The notes: generated by a model not told the origin, from the letters alone. A stretch of DNA of 64,000 nucleotides from an uncultured Sphingobacteriaceae bacterium (GCA_946480915.1 CAMLLO010000025.1:1-64000); one strand, 5' to 3'. Shown: positions 52,490 to 63,099, counted from the first letter of the stretch. Numbers and translations are program-made.

Positions 52490-55108
52490 TCAATCAAGAT
52501 TAGCGAGCTTAAGGGCTTTTCCCTGATACACTATAGTTTTCTTTGCGCTTTCCTGATAATCAATCCCATTTCCATCTTTCACTATGATTACATTAAACGT
52601 TCTGCTTTTCAGATAACCCGGATAAGAACCTTGAATAGTTCCAATGCTGAGCGTTTTTGCATCATCGTTCCAGGTGAAAGGGATAATGGTGTATTTTCCT
52701 TTTTCGTAATTGTAATTATCACCTTCATCCTCATAGAGTTTGAAGGTTCCATTCGAGCCAGGATACACCCGGATCTCTAAATCATCTGCAGGTTTCTCAT
52801 TGCTGTATTGCTGAACTTTTCCTACCGGGATTATCGAACCGCCTTTAACGAAAACTGGTATCTTATTCTGAGCATCGGCAGATATGGTTTTTCCGCCGGA
52901 GTATTTCCTTCCTGTCCAGAAGTCATACCATACAGCAGATTTCGGCAAGTATACATTCCATTTAGTTGCACCGGCTTCGGTAACGGGGGCAACAAGCAGC
53001 GACTTACCGAACATATATTCAAATCCTTGCCCGACGGCTTTTTCGTCCTTTGCGAAATCCATCACGAGTGGCCGCATTATAGTAGAGCCGTTTTGGGAAA
53101 TCTGCCATGCTTCCGAGTAGATGTAGGGCAATAAACGGTAACGAAGGTTGAGCATGGTTCTCATGTTGTTTTCAACCTTTTCACCATATTTCCAGGGCTC
53201 CGTTTCTGATTGGTATCCGTGTATCCGGAATATCGGATTAAATACTCCCCATTGAAACCAGCGTGTTAGTATATCGTGATATTTTTCATCCGTGTACTGC
53301 GAGCGTCCCGGGCGGAAGAAGCCTCCTATATCGGTCGTCCAGTAAGGCATCCCCGTAAGGTTAAAATTTAAACCGGCAACAATCTGTCGTCTAAAAGTAT
53401 CCCAGTTCCAGCCTATATCGCCCGACCAATTAATGGTTCCATAGCGTTGCTGACCTGCAAAAGCCGAACGTGTAAGTATTGCAACCCGTTTATTAGGATC
53501 AGTATTGCGTTGACCTTCGTAAATGGCTTTAGAAACACCCAGAGGATAAGTCAGGCGGTAAAAATCCCCTAATCCGTAATACGTATTCTTTCCTGCAAGA
53601 GCATCATTCTCCGGCTCCGTAGCGTCCATCCACCAGGAGTCGACACCGTAGCTAAACAGATTTTTATTTAAGGCGTTCCAGTGTGTTTTTTGTGTTTCCG
53701 GATTGTAGATATCGATCCAGGGACTGTTCTTTATATAGAGATCTTTTTCAAGATATTCCTTAGCTACTTCCGATTTCTTGTCGAGATTTTCCCATACGGA
53801 GATGGAGAAACGGGCATTCAGATCATGTAATTGCTTTATGAATTTATCTGGCTCAGGATAATTCGCTTCGTCAAATTTGGGAACGCCCCAGCCATATTTT
53901 CCCCAGTACTGCCAGTCCTGTACAATCACATCCATGGGTAAATTTCGCTTTCTGAACTCCTTTACAGTTTCTACCAGGTGATTACCTGACGTATAACGTT
54001 CGCGACATTGCCAAAAACCATAGGCCCACAATGGAAGCATCGGGACATTTCCGGAAAGCTCACGATAGTTCGCAATTACTTCATCAGCATTTTTACCGGA
54101 AAATACTACATAGTCTAAAGATTTCGCGTTGGGAGAACGAAAAGTAGTTACGTTATCTGCCGGCTTCCAGGAGAATTTTGGAGTGTTGATAGCTTTACAA
54201 ACTATCTGGACAGAATGTTCTCCGGCCCTGAGCTTCACCAGCTTGCCAGCTGAAGGAGGAAGCCACAAATTAGATTGATCGATGTGGGCTGTCCCGTCAA
54301 TAATTACTAAATGCCGGTTGTCCATATTGCCTAAATCCAGCATAATGGAATACTCACCGTCTTTATCAACCTTGAACTTCCCGTTATAAACCGCCTGTTG
54401 CTGCGATACGCGTTGTGTTCCTGAAGTTGTAGTAACCTCGGCATCCCGTTTCTCCCCCGCGGAAGTATCACGCTTTACCAGTTGCACCTCATTGTCGGCA
54501 GGATTGAAATAGGTTAAGCCATACTGGTGCCAAAGTATTCCATAATTTTTACTGGAATAAAGAAAGGGAATAGCGATTTGTGTATTCACCTGTGTTAGTT
54601 TTCGGCCTACATTTTTAAGATTAAAATTGCCATCCTGAAACTGCCCAAGTCCAAACAGGGACTCACCTGCCGGTGAAGAAAAGCTTTGTTCTGCTATAAA
54701 ACAAGGTTCCCCCAAAACGGTACTGGTGGTTAATTTCCTGCCTCCTGCCTTTTCACTCAAAAATACATTCCCTGCCTTATCCAGAAAATCGAGGGAAGCG
54801 GTTTTCTTTGTAAAAAGCACCGTAAAACCAGATGTGCTTAGTTTGAGATGAGTTGGAGTTTCAGACAGCTTAAATTTCGGACGGGCTTGCTTATTTATTA
54901 AAACTAATTCCTGCCCTTCTTTCATTCCGTCTTTTTCCCATTGCACTCTGATCGCCTTGTCTGTTAGTGGGATAAGGTTCAGAACACCTTCCGAAAGATT
55001 GATAGAAAGTCTGTCAGTTTTTAACGAATATTTTCTGTACGTCTGCCCGAATAAAACTGCGGGGAGCAGACAAACGAATACAATTAGAATAGCTCTCATG
55101 TGCCTCAT
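52490..55108 (-). CDS. GH31 family alpha-glycosidase (alpha-xylosidase type) with PA14-like insert
   Basis: Enzyme of 872 aa with signal peptide (about 1-22). Order: N-terminal GH31 beta-sandwich, a PA14-like insert (about 230-315; GKFKVDKDGEYSIMLDLGN, HLVIIDGTAHIDQ), the catalytic barrel and C-terminal sandwiches. Nucleophile Asp is in SWWMDATEPEND, and the acid/base Asp in INWSGDIGWNWDTF. PA14-containing GH31 enzymes with this layout include alpha-xylosidases; in complex xylan loci they act on side chains. The next gene upstream, GH27, ends 1 bp before its start. Confidence 0.9.
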   Translation of the reverse strand: MRHMRAILIVFVCLLPAVLFGQTYRKYSLKTDRLSINLSEGVLNLIPLTDKAIRVQWEKDGMKEGQELVLINKQARPKFKLSETPTHLKLSTSGFTVLFTKKTASLDFLDKAGNVFLSEKAGGRKLTTSTVLGEPCFIAEQSFSSPAGESLFGLGQFQDGNFNLKNVGRKLTQVNTQIAIPFLYSSKNYGILWHQYGLTYFNPADNEVQLVKRDTSAGEKRDAEVTTTSGTQRVSQQQAVYNGKFKVDKDGEYSIMLDLGNMDNRHLVIIDGTAHIDQSNLWLPPSAGKLVKLRAGEHSVQIVCKAINTPKFSWKPADNVTTFRSPNAKSLDYVVFSGKNADEVIANYRELSGNVPMLPLWAYGFWQCRERYTSGNHLVETVKEFRKRNLPMDVIVQDWQYWGKYGWGVPKFDEANYPEPDKFIKQLHDLNARFSISVWENLDKKSEVAKEYLEKDLYIKNSPWIDIYNPETQKTHWNALNKNLFSYGVDSWWMDATEPENDALAGKNTYYGLGDFYRLTYPLGVSKAIYEGQRNTDPNKRVAILTRSAFAGQQRYGTINWSGDIGWNWDTFRRQIVAGLNFNLTGMPYWTTDIGGFFRPGRSQYTDEKYHDILTRWFQWGVFNPIFRIHGYQSETEPWKYGEKVENNMRTMLNLRYRLLPYIYSEAWQISQNGSTIMRPLVMDFAKDEKAVGQGFEYMFGKSLLVAPVTEAGATKWNVYLPKSAVWYDFWTGRKYSGGKTISADAQNKIPVFVKGGSIIPVGKVQQYSNEKPADDLEIRVYPGSNGTFKLYEDEGDNYNYEKGKYTIIPFTWNDDAKTLSIGTIQGSYPGYLKSRTFNVIIVKDGNGIDYQESAKKTIVYQGKALKLANLD

Positions 55109-55109
55109 C

Positions 55110-57152
55110 TTATTTTATCGGACTAAACTTATATAACATTACCCCATGTACCGGCACCTCCACTGGCAAAACATCTTTTTCTGTATTGACAGTCGCAACA
55201 TCTTTTTGCCTCCATACATCGCGAACCTGTTGTTTGCCGGTGATGCCCAGCTTCTTAAACTCCTTATAAGATAGCTTTAACCTCTCCACACCGAAATTGC
55301 AGAAACCTACCGCACGGCTACCATCCTCAAGTTCTTTTACATAAATACGCAAATCTCCAATTGTTTGCACGCTGGTTGCTTGTTTACCGAGTGCATCCTG
55401 GTTAATCGCAATTACCTCATCGTTGGTTAGCAAATTAAGTGTAAATGCATCCAGTTTTTCCATATCGCAACCAATTAGCAGCGGCGCAGAAAAAAGGCTC
55501 CAGAGACTTAAATGAAGATACTGTTCGTCTGGTTTAAGCTTGCTTGGGTGTGGATTACCCCAGCCAACGGTGCCAACTACCAGCATATCAGGATCGTTCC
55601 AATTACCCGGTTTAGCCCAGGCAGCAGCCTGATCCTGAGCGAATGCAATGCTTTTAACACTACTCCAGGTATCCGTTATATCATTTGTTGTTCGCCAGGT
55701 GGTTCCACCAACGGAATCGCCCCATTTCCAGACATCCGACATTCCATATTGACACAAACTGAACACAATATCGCGGGGTTGCTGAAGAAGATAATCTCCC
55801 ATTACTTTAAAGGGCTTAATCGCAGTAGCTAACTGATTTCCTCCTTGGTAGGATAGTGAGCTTACTTTGTATGGATCATTCTCCGGCATTCCATTTATCA
55901 CGTTTCCATAGCTGCACCAATCGTATTTCAGGTAATCAAATCCCCATTTTGCATAACTTTCAGCATCCTGTTTTTCATGGCCATAGCTACCTGCACAACC
56001 GCCACACGTCCAGGGCCCCGGACTAGAATAGAGGCCAATTTTTAAACCAAGACCGTGCACATAATCTGCCAGGGCTTTCATGTCTCCAAACCTTTTGTTA
56101 GGGACAATATTTCCGGCTTCGTCACGCAATTTCCCTTGCAGGGAAGGATCTTTCGAATCGCGGTGATTTTGCCAGAAGTCGTCAATATTTACATAATTCC
56201 ATCCGTGATTTACCAGTCCAGATTTCACCATTACTTCCGCAGCTCGCTTCACTTTTTCAGCAGAAACTTCTCCGGCAAAACAATTCCAACTGTTCCAGCC
56301 CATTGGCGGGGTAAGTGCGATTTTATCGCCACATTTAATACGTAAGCTTTTTTCTGCGATGCCCTTCGCATTCTTCGCCTTTAAGGTGACAACATAAGTT
56401 CCCGCCTTTGCAAGCTTACCCGTAATAAGTCCTGATTGCGGATCAAGTTTAAGTCCCTGCGGTATACCGGTAACTGAAAAGCTCATTGGTCTGTCTCCGG
56501 TAGCCGGTATCCTGAATTGGAACGGAGAGCCCGGGCGGACACCGAACACACTTGCACTATTAATCTTCGGTTTTGCAGATGGCTGAGGAGTAAGGATATA
56601 GACCTCGCTGGACACAATATTAACTGTAAAAAAGCTCGATACACCTGTCGTCTCAAATTTTGCATCTGCCCAGTCGGCATGATCATAGAAATTTCCATTT
56701 CCTCCGTCGCTTACAACGAGTTCAAGTTTCTTTACACCTGAAAGCTTTACGCTACATAACCGGGCAGTATCTCCTATACGCATCACTCCGCTTGACCAGA
56801 GTTTCAAGCCATCTCCGTTTACAATGAACTCTACAGCAGACTGTTGTCCTTTCACCTCATCATCAATACCCACCCAGGCGTTGAACGAATTTGCCTTACC
56901 ATCAAGTTGAATTAAAAGGGAGCTTTCGGCGTGTGTACCAAAGCCACGCTGAAAGGTTTTGCCTGCAATGGTCATGATTTTACCATCAACAGTCCTGTTT
57001 TTCTTAGGGACGCCATAGCCCTGAGTAGCTGCGCTGAGATCCAGCTGGTCTAACCATACTGTCTGTGCAGACAGGGAATTTGTGCCGGTTAGGCCGAAAG
57101 CCATAACAAGAGCGAAGACAGTGGCAACTAAACTTTTACTTACTTTATTCAT
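55110..57152 (-). CDS. GH27 alpha-galactosidase with N-terminal NPCBM and Ig-like domains
   Basis: Enzyme of 680 aa. Signal peptide (about 1-29). An NPCBM domain (about 32-165; TFQRGFGTHAESSLLIQL, FNAWVGIDDEVKGQQSAVEF) is followed by a putative Ig-like domain (about 200-275, YVVTLKAKNAKGIAEKSL) and the GH27 barrel (about 283-590) with TPPMGWNSWNCFAGEVS, GFDYLKYDWCSYG (nucleophile Asp) and NWNDPDMLVVG. It would remove terminal alpha-galactose, or beta-L-arabinopyranose as some GH27 members do. Located 63 bp before the GH43-CBM6 stop, in the same run of minus-strand genes. Confidence 0.92.
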   Translation of the reverse strand: MNKVSKSLVATVFALVMAFGLTGTNSLSAQTVWLDQLDLSAATQGYGVPKKNRTVDGKIMTIAGKTFQRGFGTHAESSLLIQLDGKANSFNAWVGIDDEVKGQQSAVEFIVNGDGLKLWSSGVMRIGDTARLCSVKLSGVKKLELVVSDGGNGNFYDHADWADAKFETTGVSSFFTVNIVSSEVYILTPQPSAKPKINSASVFGVRPGSPFQFRIPATGDRPMSFSVTGIPQGLKLDPQSGLITGKLAKAGTYVVTLKAKNAKGIAEKSLRIKCGDKIALTPPMGWNSWNCFAGEVSAEKVKRAAEVMVKSGLVNHGWNYVNIDDFWQNHRDSKDPSLQGKLRDEAGNIVPNKRFGDMKALADYVHGLGLKIGLYSSPGPWTCGGCAGSYGHEKQDAESYAKWGFDYLKYDWCSYGNVINGMPENDPYKVSSLSYQGGNQLATAIKPFKVMGDYLLQQPRDIVFSLCQYGMSDVWKWGDSVGGTTWRTTNDITDTWSSVKSIAFAQDQAAAWAKPGNWNDPDMLVVGTVGWGNPHPSKLKPDEQYLHLSLWSLFSAPLLIGCDMEKLDAFTLNLLTNDEVIAINQDALGKQATSVQTIGDLRIYVKELEDGSRAVGFCNFGVERLKLSYKEFKKLGITGKQQVRDVWRQKDVATVNTEKDVLPVEVPVHGVMLYKFSPIK

Positions 57153-57215
57153 TTTTAAAGGTGTATAATGGTATTTAAAGGTGGACTAATATATAAATTA
57201 GTAGAGAGAGACCTT

Positions 57216-58568
57216 TTATTTATTAAAATTCCACCAATTGAAATTGAACAAATCGCCCTCATTGCCTTTAAAAACAAAATACAAATCGTGAAGGCCTGCT
57301 GTCTTATTGACTTTAGCTGAAACAGTGATCCATTTCTGCAAACCACCTGTGCTTTTTACTTCACAAGAGCCTAGTAATTTCCCATTAAGACTATCCAAAT
57401 GAATTTCGATACTACCACCTGAAGCCGATGCTACATTGGCTTGAAACGCCCCTGCCCCTTTCTTAAAATCAACACTTCGAACTTTAATATAATCGCCATT
57501 GCTGATTTCGGTTACGTATACTCCGACTTCTGCATTGCGCTCCGTTTCAATCCCCTGCTCCCAGGCTATAGTTTCTGCTTCCTGACGGATAAATGGATTA
57601 AGATTTGCCACAGGTTTTACACCTTCCTTAGTAGGCGAAATCCTCGGAATACTTCCATCTTTATTGTACTGAAATTCATCCAGACAGACGGATCGGGTAA
57701 AGCCTCCGCCACCTGGCAAGGCTCCATTATGATAAAAGAAATACGATTTGCCTTTATAATCGATCACGCCGGGATGATTGGTAAAAGCACCACCCTTGCC
57801 TATAATCCTCATAATGGTATCGCGGTAAACCCAGGGACCGGTAGGACTTGTGCTGGTTGAGTAAGCCAAATGTTCCGGAACTCCTCCTGCTGCATAGTGC
57901 ATGTAGTACAAATTATTTCGCTTGTAAAACCATGGCCCCTCTTCGTAGGCGGATGGTCTTTTATCGGCATCTTTAAATCTTACATTAAACCCTTCTTTAT
58001 TCAAAGGAACAGTAACCACATCGCCGGAATAAGAGATCATGTCCTCATTCAATTTCACATACTTCAGGTAGGGATTGCCCCAGTATAAATAGGCTTGACC
58101 ATTATCATCAATAAAAACTGTTGGGTCGATATCTCCGTTGCCACTATGCACCAATGGTTTTCCGAGCGCATCTTTAAACGGGCTGCTTGGACTGTCAGAA
58201 ACTGCCACACCAATAGACATTCCCAAGGTTTCGTGGTTCATAGGTACATACCAATAGAACTTTCCATTCCTGGGAATACACTGCCCTGCCCAGGCATCTT
58301 TCTTAGCCCAGCTAAACGATTTAAGCGAGAGCGGCGAGCCCTGGTCAGTCCAGTTCACCATATCTGTAGAAGTATAACAGCGCCAGTCTTTCATCGTAAA
58401 CCAGGTTGATTTGTCTTCATCATGCCCCGTGTACAGGTAAACGGTATCTTTATAAACCATCGGAGCCGGATCAGCTGTGTAAATGGTTTGTATGATAGGA
58501 TTTTGAGCCTGTGTTGTTAACGCTGCAATAAGAACAGCCAATTGTATTCCGAACTTTCTAATATCCAT
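57216..58568 (-). CDS. GH43 enzyme with C-terminal CBM6
   Basis: Enzyme of 450 aa from the start at 58,568; the frame extends 12 residues further but the signal peptide begins at this Met. GH43 propeller (about 20-315) with IYTADPAPMV, DIDPTVFIDDNG and AYEEGPWFYKRNN for the triad. C-terminal CBM6 (about 325-450; IRQEAETIAWEQGIETERN, ISNGDYIKVRSVDF, LHDLYFVFKG). The CBM6 helps it bind xylan chains. A paralogue of the GH43 at 51,362-52,318, probably with different linkage or chain-length preference. Confidence 0.92.
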   Translation of the reverse strand: MDIRKFGIQLAVLIAALTTQAQNPIIQTIYTADPAPMVYKDTVYLYTGHDEDKSTWFTMKDWRCYTSTDMVNWTDQGSPLSLKSFSWAKKDAWAGQCIPRNGKFYWYVPMNHETLGMSIGVAVSDSPSSPFKDALGKPLVHSGNGDIDPTVFIDDNGQAYLYWGNPYLKYVKLNEDMISYSGDVVTVPLNKEGFNVRFKDADKRPSAYEEGPWFYKRNNLYYMHYAAGGVPEHLAYSTSTSPTGPWVYRDTIMRIIGKGGAFTNHPGVIDYKGKSYFFYHNGALPGGGGFTRSVCLDEFQYNKDGSIPRISPTKEGVKPVANLNPFIRQEAETIAWEQGIETERNAEVGVYVTEISNGDYIKVRSVDFKKGAGAFQANVASASGGSIEIHLDSLNGKLLGSCEVKSTGGLQKWITVSAKVNKTAGLHDLYFVFKGNEGDLFNFNWWNFNK

Positions 58569-58622
58569 TCTTAATATTTTAACCAGCAGATAGTAACGCT
58601 TCAAACCCTTGTCTGTTAATTC

Positions 58623-59474
58623 CTATTTCGCCGCATCGTATCCCAAAAGCGAAAGCATTTTAGCGCCATACCGCCTTCCCAACTCCCGGTAGCCCTCCGC
58701 GGAAAAATGCAGATTATCAGCACCATCAGCACAGCCGGCAGATGAAATTACATGAGCTGTGGGAATAGTTTGCGGCAGTTCTGCGATGATCTTGTTCATA
58801 CTCGCACAAACACCTCCCTGGTCTGCATGTACCACTTCTCCCGCTAATAAGGGAACAGCTGCTGCATTGAGATTGAGATCGGTAAGCAAGTTTGTGTATA
58901 CGCCTTTAACCTTTTGGGGCCAGGCTGTATCATTAGTATTTGATTCGCCCTGATGTAAAAGAATTCCTTTTATAACACCACTTTTTTGCGCAATCTTTGC
59001 CATTTCCACAAGCCTTGCATAGGGATTCCCGTCATATTCCTTTATCATGTTGAGCATCCAGGAAGGTGCAGTTGAAACATATGACTGATAATTATTTTTA
59101 TCAAAAAGCTCTATTTTACAACCTCCAACAGCTACATTAATCACTCCTACTTTCACATCTGCAGGAAGCTGGGCCAGCAAGGTGCGACCAAAATAATCTG
59201 TTGGACCCAAACCTGTCCTGCATCTGCTTAGCGGGGGAACAGCAGTATACCACTCCCCTTTTTTTCTGCCCAGATTATCGCAATCAACTGCTTCCAAAAC
59301 CCGAAAACGACTATCAACTGTAGTATCCTGCGGCTCATATTTGGCACTACCCTCCATATTAGATTGACCAAGGCATAGGAAAATGTAGAGTTTCGGATCC
59401 TGCGAAAAAGCCAGCTGATTCGAAATCATAAAAAAAGAAAACAATAAGGTAATTCTCAAGAAATTCATATTCAT
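58623..59474 (-). CDS. SASA-domain (CE6-type) acetyl xylan esterase
   Basis: Esterase of 283 aa with signal peptide (about 1-24). It belongs to the sialate O-acetylesterase/CE6 fold: FLCLGQSNMEGSA carries the nucleophilic Ser, VAVGGCKIELF the oxyanion Gly, ILLHQGESNTND the Asn block, and DNLHFSAEGYRELG the Asp-His pair. In a xylan locus it most likely removes acetyl groups from xylose units so that xylanases can bind. It lies 54 bp upstream of the GH43-CBM6 gene. Confidence 0.9.
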   Translation of the reverse strand: MNMNFLRITLLFSFFMISNQLAFSQDPKLYIFLCLGQSNMEGSAKYEPQDTTVDSRFRVLEAVDCDNLGRKKGEWYTAVPPLSRCRTGLGPTDYFGRTLLAQLPADVKVGVINVAVGGCKIELFDKNNYQSYVSTAPSWMLNMIKEYDGNPYARLVEMAKIAQKSGVIKGILLHQGESNTNDTAWPQKVKGVYTNLLTDLNLNAAAVPLLAGEVVHADQGGVCASMNKIIAELPQTIPTAHVISSAGCADGADNLHFSAEGYRELGRRYGAKMLSLLGYDAAK

Positions 59475-60045
59475 TTATTAATTGTTTTAACAAGGCCTTG
59501 CCTCCTACTTAATTTATTGGAATGGCGATAAACACAAACCAGAAAATCAAAGTAAAGACGACATGAATATCAGGCTGATATCCATTTCTTTTCTCCTACA
59601 AAGAATTTTTCGGTTGCCAGGTTCATAGTGGATTCCGGTTCCTAAATTAGATGGATTCTGGTCGGTCAATCAGCACAAATTCTATAAAATGCTATCACTT
59701 TTGTTCAATCCGGGAGCGTGAGGCAATCGAAATACTATTAGCATATATGGCCAGAAATGACTCAGAAAAGCGGATCCATCTTCGACGATGTTCCTCTTTT
59801 GAAAAGCAGATAAGGTATTCTTGAAGGATTAGAAGTAGAATTTCTAGTTGATTTCTACAGAAGATATAATATTATCGTCTAATGGTTCATTGAAAGCAAT
59901 TAAGCAGAATAGAAAAAATCAATCTGTTATATCATCTCTATTAGTTAGCAGCCGGCTTTGGCTTCGCAGACGGATAAAAAACCACGCAAAAGCAATTGCT
60001 TTTGCTAATCCAGCAAGCATTAAAAGCCAAGAATCTTTCAGAAAC
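59475..60045. other. Gap of about 570 bp, no gene seen
   Basis: AT-rich sequence without an ORF of credible composition. It separates the CE6 gene from the next GH43 gene on the same strand, so it may hold a promoter for the downstream group (58,623 to 51,362). No exact -7 element or long hairpin was found. Confidence 0.5.
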
Positions 60046-61392
60046 CTACTTAAAAGTCATCCAGTCCACTTCCATCTCCCCTGCGCCCTTCTGTGTTATA
60101 AACAGATGCTTAGTACCCCTGGGAGCTATGGAAAGATTTGCGGTAATTAACTTCCAGGATTTAGTTACCGGGACAGACAGCTCCGCCAGGATTGGACCAC
60201 CCGTAGAATTCAACCGTATCTGCAATGTTCCACCGGCACCAGATGCTACCATCAATTCCACCGACTTAGGCACTCTGTTCCCGAAATCAACACTATTGTA
60301 TTGCAGCCAGGCATCGGGAGAATTGAATTTAGCTTTCCATCCTTTAAACCGGTCTGCAGTGTCGATGAAACCAAGTGATATGCCCTCTTTACTTATTTCG
60401 CTGTAGCGGTCAATTTGTACTTTTCCGAAAGCCGATGTCAGGCCCACACCCCTTAGAGTAGGAATCACCTTTTTAATTGTCCCGTCATTATTGAAAGACA
60501 AACTATCAATTCGTACCGAACGATTTTTATCGAAGTTTGGTGAAAGATCATTATGATGATAAAACAGATACCACTGCTTTTTAAAATTGATAATTGAATG
60601 ATGATTTGTCCAGCAACCGATTGGAGATTCGTCCATAATTACACCGGCGAATTTGAATGGACCCAGCGGATTATTCCCGATGGCATATTCAAGCCGTTCA
60701 ATCTTGTTCTCCACATGAGGATAAGTCATGTAATAAATTCCATTACGCTCAAATACATAGGGGCCTTCCTTCAGGCCTTTGCTAGGCAATTCCTGAAGAA
60801 TAAATGGTTCAGAGTCCAGCTCAAGCATATTCTCTTTCAATCTGGCTCCATAAATATTACCCTGCGACCAGTACAAATATGCCTGCCCGCTTTTGTCGAT
60901 AAACACGTTTGGATCGATGCCTTTCACATTTTTTATCGCTTCCGGCTGAGGCACGAACGGCCCCGTAGGTTTATCGGATACTGCAACACCAATTGTAAAT
61001 CCCTTTACTTTAGTGGTGTCTTTAGAGGTACTAGGAAAGTAAAAGTAATACTTACCGTTCCTGTAAATACAGTCCGGTGCCCACATGCTATAACTATCCG
61101 GTTTTACCCAGGGAACCTTATTCTGAGTAACAATCATTCCGTGGTCGATCCAATCGCTTAAGTTGGCAGAAGAAAACACATGATAATCTTCCATTACAAA
61201 CCAGTTTGCCCTTCCTTTCCCAGGTGCGGGAGGAATATCATGAGAAGGATATACATATACCCTGTCGCCAAACACCCTGGCCGAAGGATCTGCCGTATAC
61301 TGATTAGTAATAAAGGGGTTTTGAGCGAATAGCTCAGCAGCAAAACAAATGGCTATCACTGAAAGTGTATAAGAAAAATTTGCCTTTATCAT
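60046..61392 (-). CDS. GH43 enzyme with C-terminal CBM6-like domain
   Basis: Enzyme of 448 aa with signal peptide (about 1-23). GH43 propeller with QYTADPSARVFGD, GIDPNVFIDKSG and LKEGPYVFERNG supplying Asp, Asp and Glu. C-terminal CBM6-like sandwich (about 325-448; VELMVASGAGGTLQIRL, GTKHLFITQKGAGEMEVDWM). It is another paralogue of the set, with the pattern QNPFITNQYTADP near the mature N-terminus. Probably arabinofuranosidase or xylosidase on arabinoxylan. It lies 63 bp downstream of another GH43 gene. Confidence 0.9.
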   Translation of the reverse strand: MIKANFSYTLSVIAICFAAELFAQNPFITNQYTADPSARVFGDRVYVYPSHDIPPAPGKGRANWFVMEDYHVFSSANLSDWIDHGMIVTQNKVPWVKPDSYSMWAPDCIYRNGKYYFYFPSTSKDTTKVKGFTIGVAVSDKPTGPFVPQPEAIKNVKGIDPNVFIDKSGQAYLYWSQGNIYGARLKENMLELDSEPFILQELPSKGLKEGPYVFERNGIYYMTYPHVENKIERLEYAIGNNPLGPFKFAGVIMDESPIGCWTNHHSIINFKKQWYLFYHHNDLSPNFDKNRSVRIDSLSFNNDGTIKKVIPTLRGVGLTSAFGKVQIDRYSEISKEGISLGFIDTADRFKGWKAKFNSPDAWLQYNSVDFGNRVPKSVELMVASGAGGTLQIRLNSTGGPILAELSVPVTKSWKLITANLSIAPRGTKHLFITQKGAGEMEVDWMTFK

Positions 61393-61455
61393 ATATGGTT
61401 CAAACTGTTAATTAAATATTACAAAGCCAACACACCGGACCAGACATACTGTATT

Positions 61456-63006
61456 CTACTTTATTCTAAACCAATCAAAATCAACATAGCCACCAGTATT
61501 TTTTGTGGCATAATTAAACAGGCCGAAACGGTATCCCATAAAATGTGGCAGCGTATAGGTCATTTTCAGAGGGTCGCCAATTGAAGTCCAGGTATCTCCA
61601 TCCAGGCTATATGAAAACTTCGCTATATCCTTCCGATCTCTGAAATCACACTCCGCTTTTAAGTATACCTTCTGTTGCTTTAGTGGAACATTTGCTATCT
61701 CAACAGGCTTTTCTGTCTGGGCGCTAATCATTACAATGGATTTTACCCCTTTCTGGAACCTGACTCCGACAATCCCATATCGTTTCTGTAAAAGTGCCAA
61801 CCCTGCGATATCGCCATCTTTCATATTTGAAACATCCAACACAGTGGTTCCTGTACATTCTGGCCCGAACGTTCTTTGTGTTAAAGTATTTCTTGCTGAT
61901 AAAAACGACGAGTCTGTTCTTCCTGTCTTAAGACGAAGATAACCGGGACGTTCTTTCACAGACCAAAGCTGATTATCCGGATTATGGTTCCATTGCCACA
62001 CCAGGGGTAATGCTGGCTCTTTCTTTCGACGGACAAATTCATCAGATGCCACAATCCCCGGAATTAAACCTTTAGATACTGGCAAATTCAAGGTCTGGGG
62101 AACCTTGCCACCCTCCCCGAGAAGAGGCCAGCCATCAACCCATTTTACCGGCACCAGGTACGGAACACGTCCGACCGAGCCATAGTCTCTGAATAAATAG
62201 GAATACCAGGTACCGTCAGGCATATCGATCAATCCGCCCTGGGCAACTCCTAGATCTTGTAATGCAACTCTACCCTCGTATGGACCGGTAATTTTATCCG
62301 CTCTATGGACAACAACAGTTCTCATACCGCCTCTGGGCCAGGTGATGTTAAAGAGGTAATATTTCCCCTTCACCTTAAACAATTGCGATCCCTCTGCAGG
62401 AAGGCCGACGTTATTTCCTGAGGGAGCACTTGCATTTTCGATAAGTACCTGTTCCTGGGTTCCCGGCTTCACGCCCGAGGCGTCGGTTTTAAGTTCAATT
62501 AACTTGAGCTTTCCGGCTCCATAAATCATGTACACCTTGCCATCATCATCAAAAAACAAGGAATGATCGTGATAGCTGGGTCTAAAGGAGGATACTTTCC
62601 ATGGGCCCTTTTCTATATTTTTTGTAGTGTATACGTACGTTTTACCGGTTGTTCCGGCGAAGGTACTGACATAAAAAATTCCCTTATGATAACGTAAACT
62701 GCTGGCCCATGAACCGCGCCCATAAGTACTCTTTCCATTATTAAGATTAAGCTCATCTACATTAGCGAGGGTGTCATAACAATACCCTACCAATTTCCAG
62801 TTTACAAGGTCCTTTGATTTCATGATTGGCACCCCTGGACTCATGTGCATTGTGGTGCTGCTCATGTAATAGGTCTCCCCAACCCTGATTATGGAAATAT
62901 CAGGTACATCGGCATGAATAATAGGATTTTGCGCCTTGTTAACTTGCGCTATTGATATTGTTGATAGGCCTGAAAAAAGCAGAAGGCCAAGAATACATTT
63001 CCACAT
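61456..63006 (-). CDS. GH43 beta-xylosidase-type enzyme with C-terminal beta-sandwich
   Basis: Enzyme of 516 aa with signal peptide (about 1-20). This GH43 is of a different subfamily from the other three: the base Asp is in IIHADVPDISIIRVGETYYM, the second Asp in YHDHSLFFDDDGKVYMIYG, and the acid Glu in LPAEGSQLFKVKGKYYLF. A long C-terminal concanavalin-like sandwich (about 315-516, FGLFNYATKNTGGYVDFDWF) completes the active site in this group. Likely an exo-acting beta-xylosidase or arabinofuranosidase. Confidence 0.9.
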   Translation of the reverse strand: MWKCILGLLLFSGLSTISIAQVNKAQNPIIHADVPDISIIRVGETYYMSSTTMHMSPGVPIMKSKDLVNWKLVGYCYDTLANVDELNLNNGKSTYGRGSWASSLRYHKGIFYVSTFAGTTGKTYVYTTKNIEKGPWKVSSFRPSYHDHSLFFDDDGKVYMIYGAGKLKLIELKTDASGVKPGTQEQVLIENASAPSGNNVGLPAEGSQLFKVKGKYYLFNITWPRGGMRTVVVHRADKITGPYEGRVALQDLGVAQGGLIDMPDGTWYSYLFRDYGSVGRVPYLVPVKWVDGWPLLGEGGKVPQTLNLPVSKGLIPGIVASDEFVRRKKEPALPLVWQWNHNPDNQLWSVKERPGYLRLKTGRTDSSFLSARNTLTQRTFGPECTGTTVLDVSNMKDGDIAGLALLQKRYGIVGVRFQKGVKSIVMISAQTEKPVEIANVPLKQQKVYLKAECDFRDRKDIAKFSYSLDGDTWTSIGDPLKMTYTLPHFMGYRFGLFNYATKNTGGYVDFDWFRIK

Positions 63007-63099
63007 ATAAACTATACTCGTTATACTATTTAATTAAAAAAGCCTGATTTTCTCATGATCTTTTCATTTAATTTCGGACGCCCCATCTCATAAAAGGTT

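Noticed and set aside
59848..60406. Plus-strand frames running into the GH43 gene at 60,046
   Set aside because: Most of their length is the antisense of a clear GH43 coding region.
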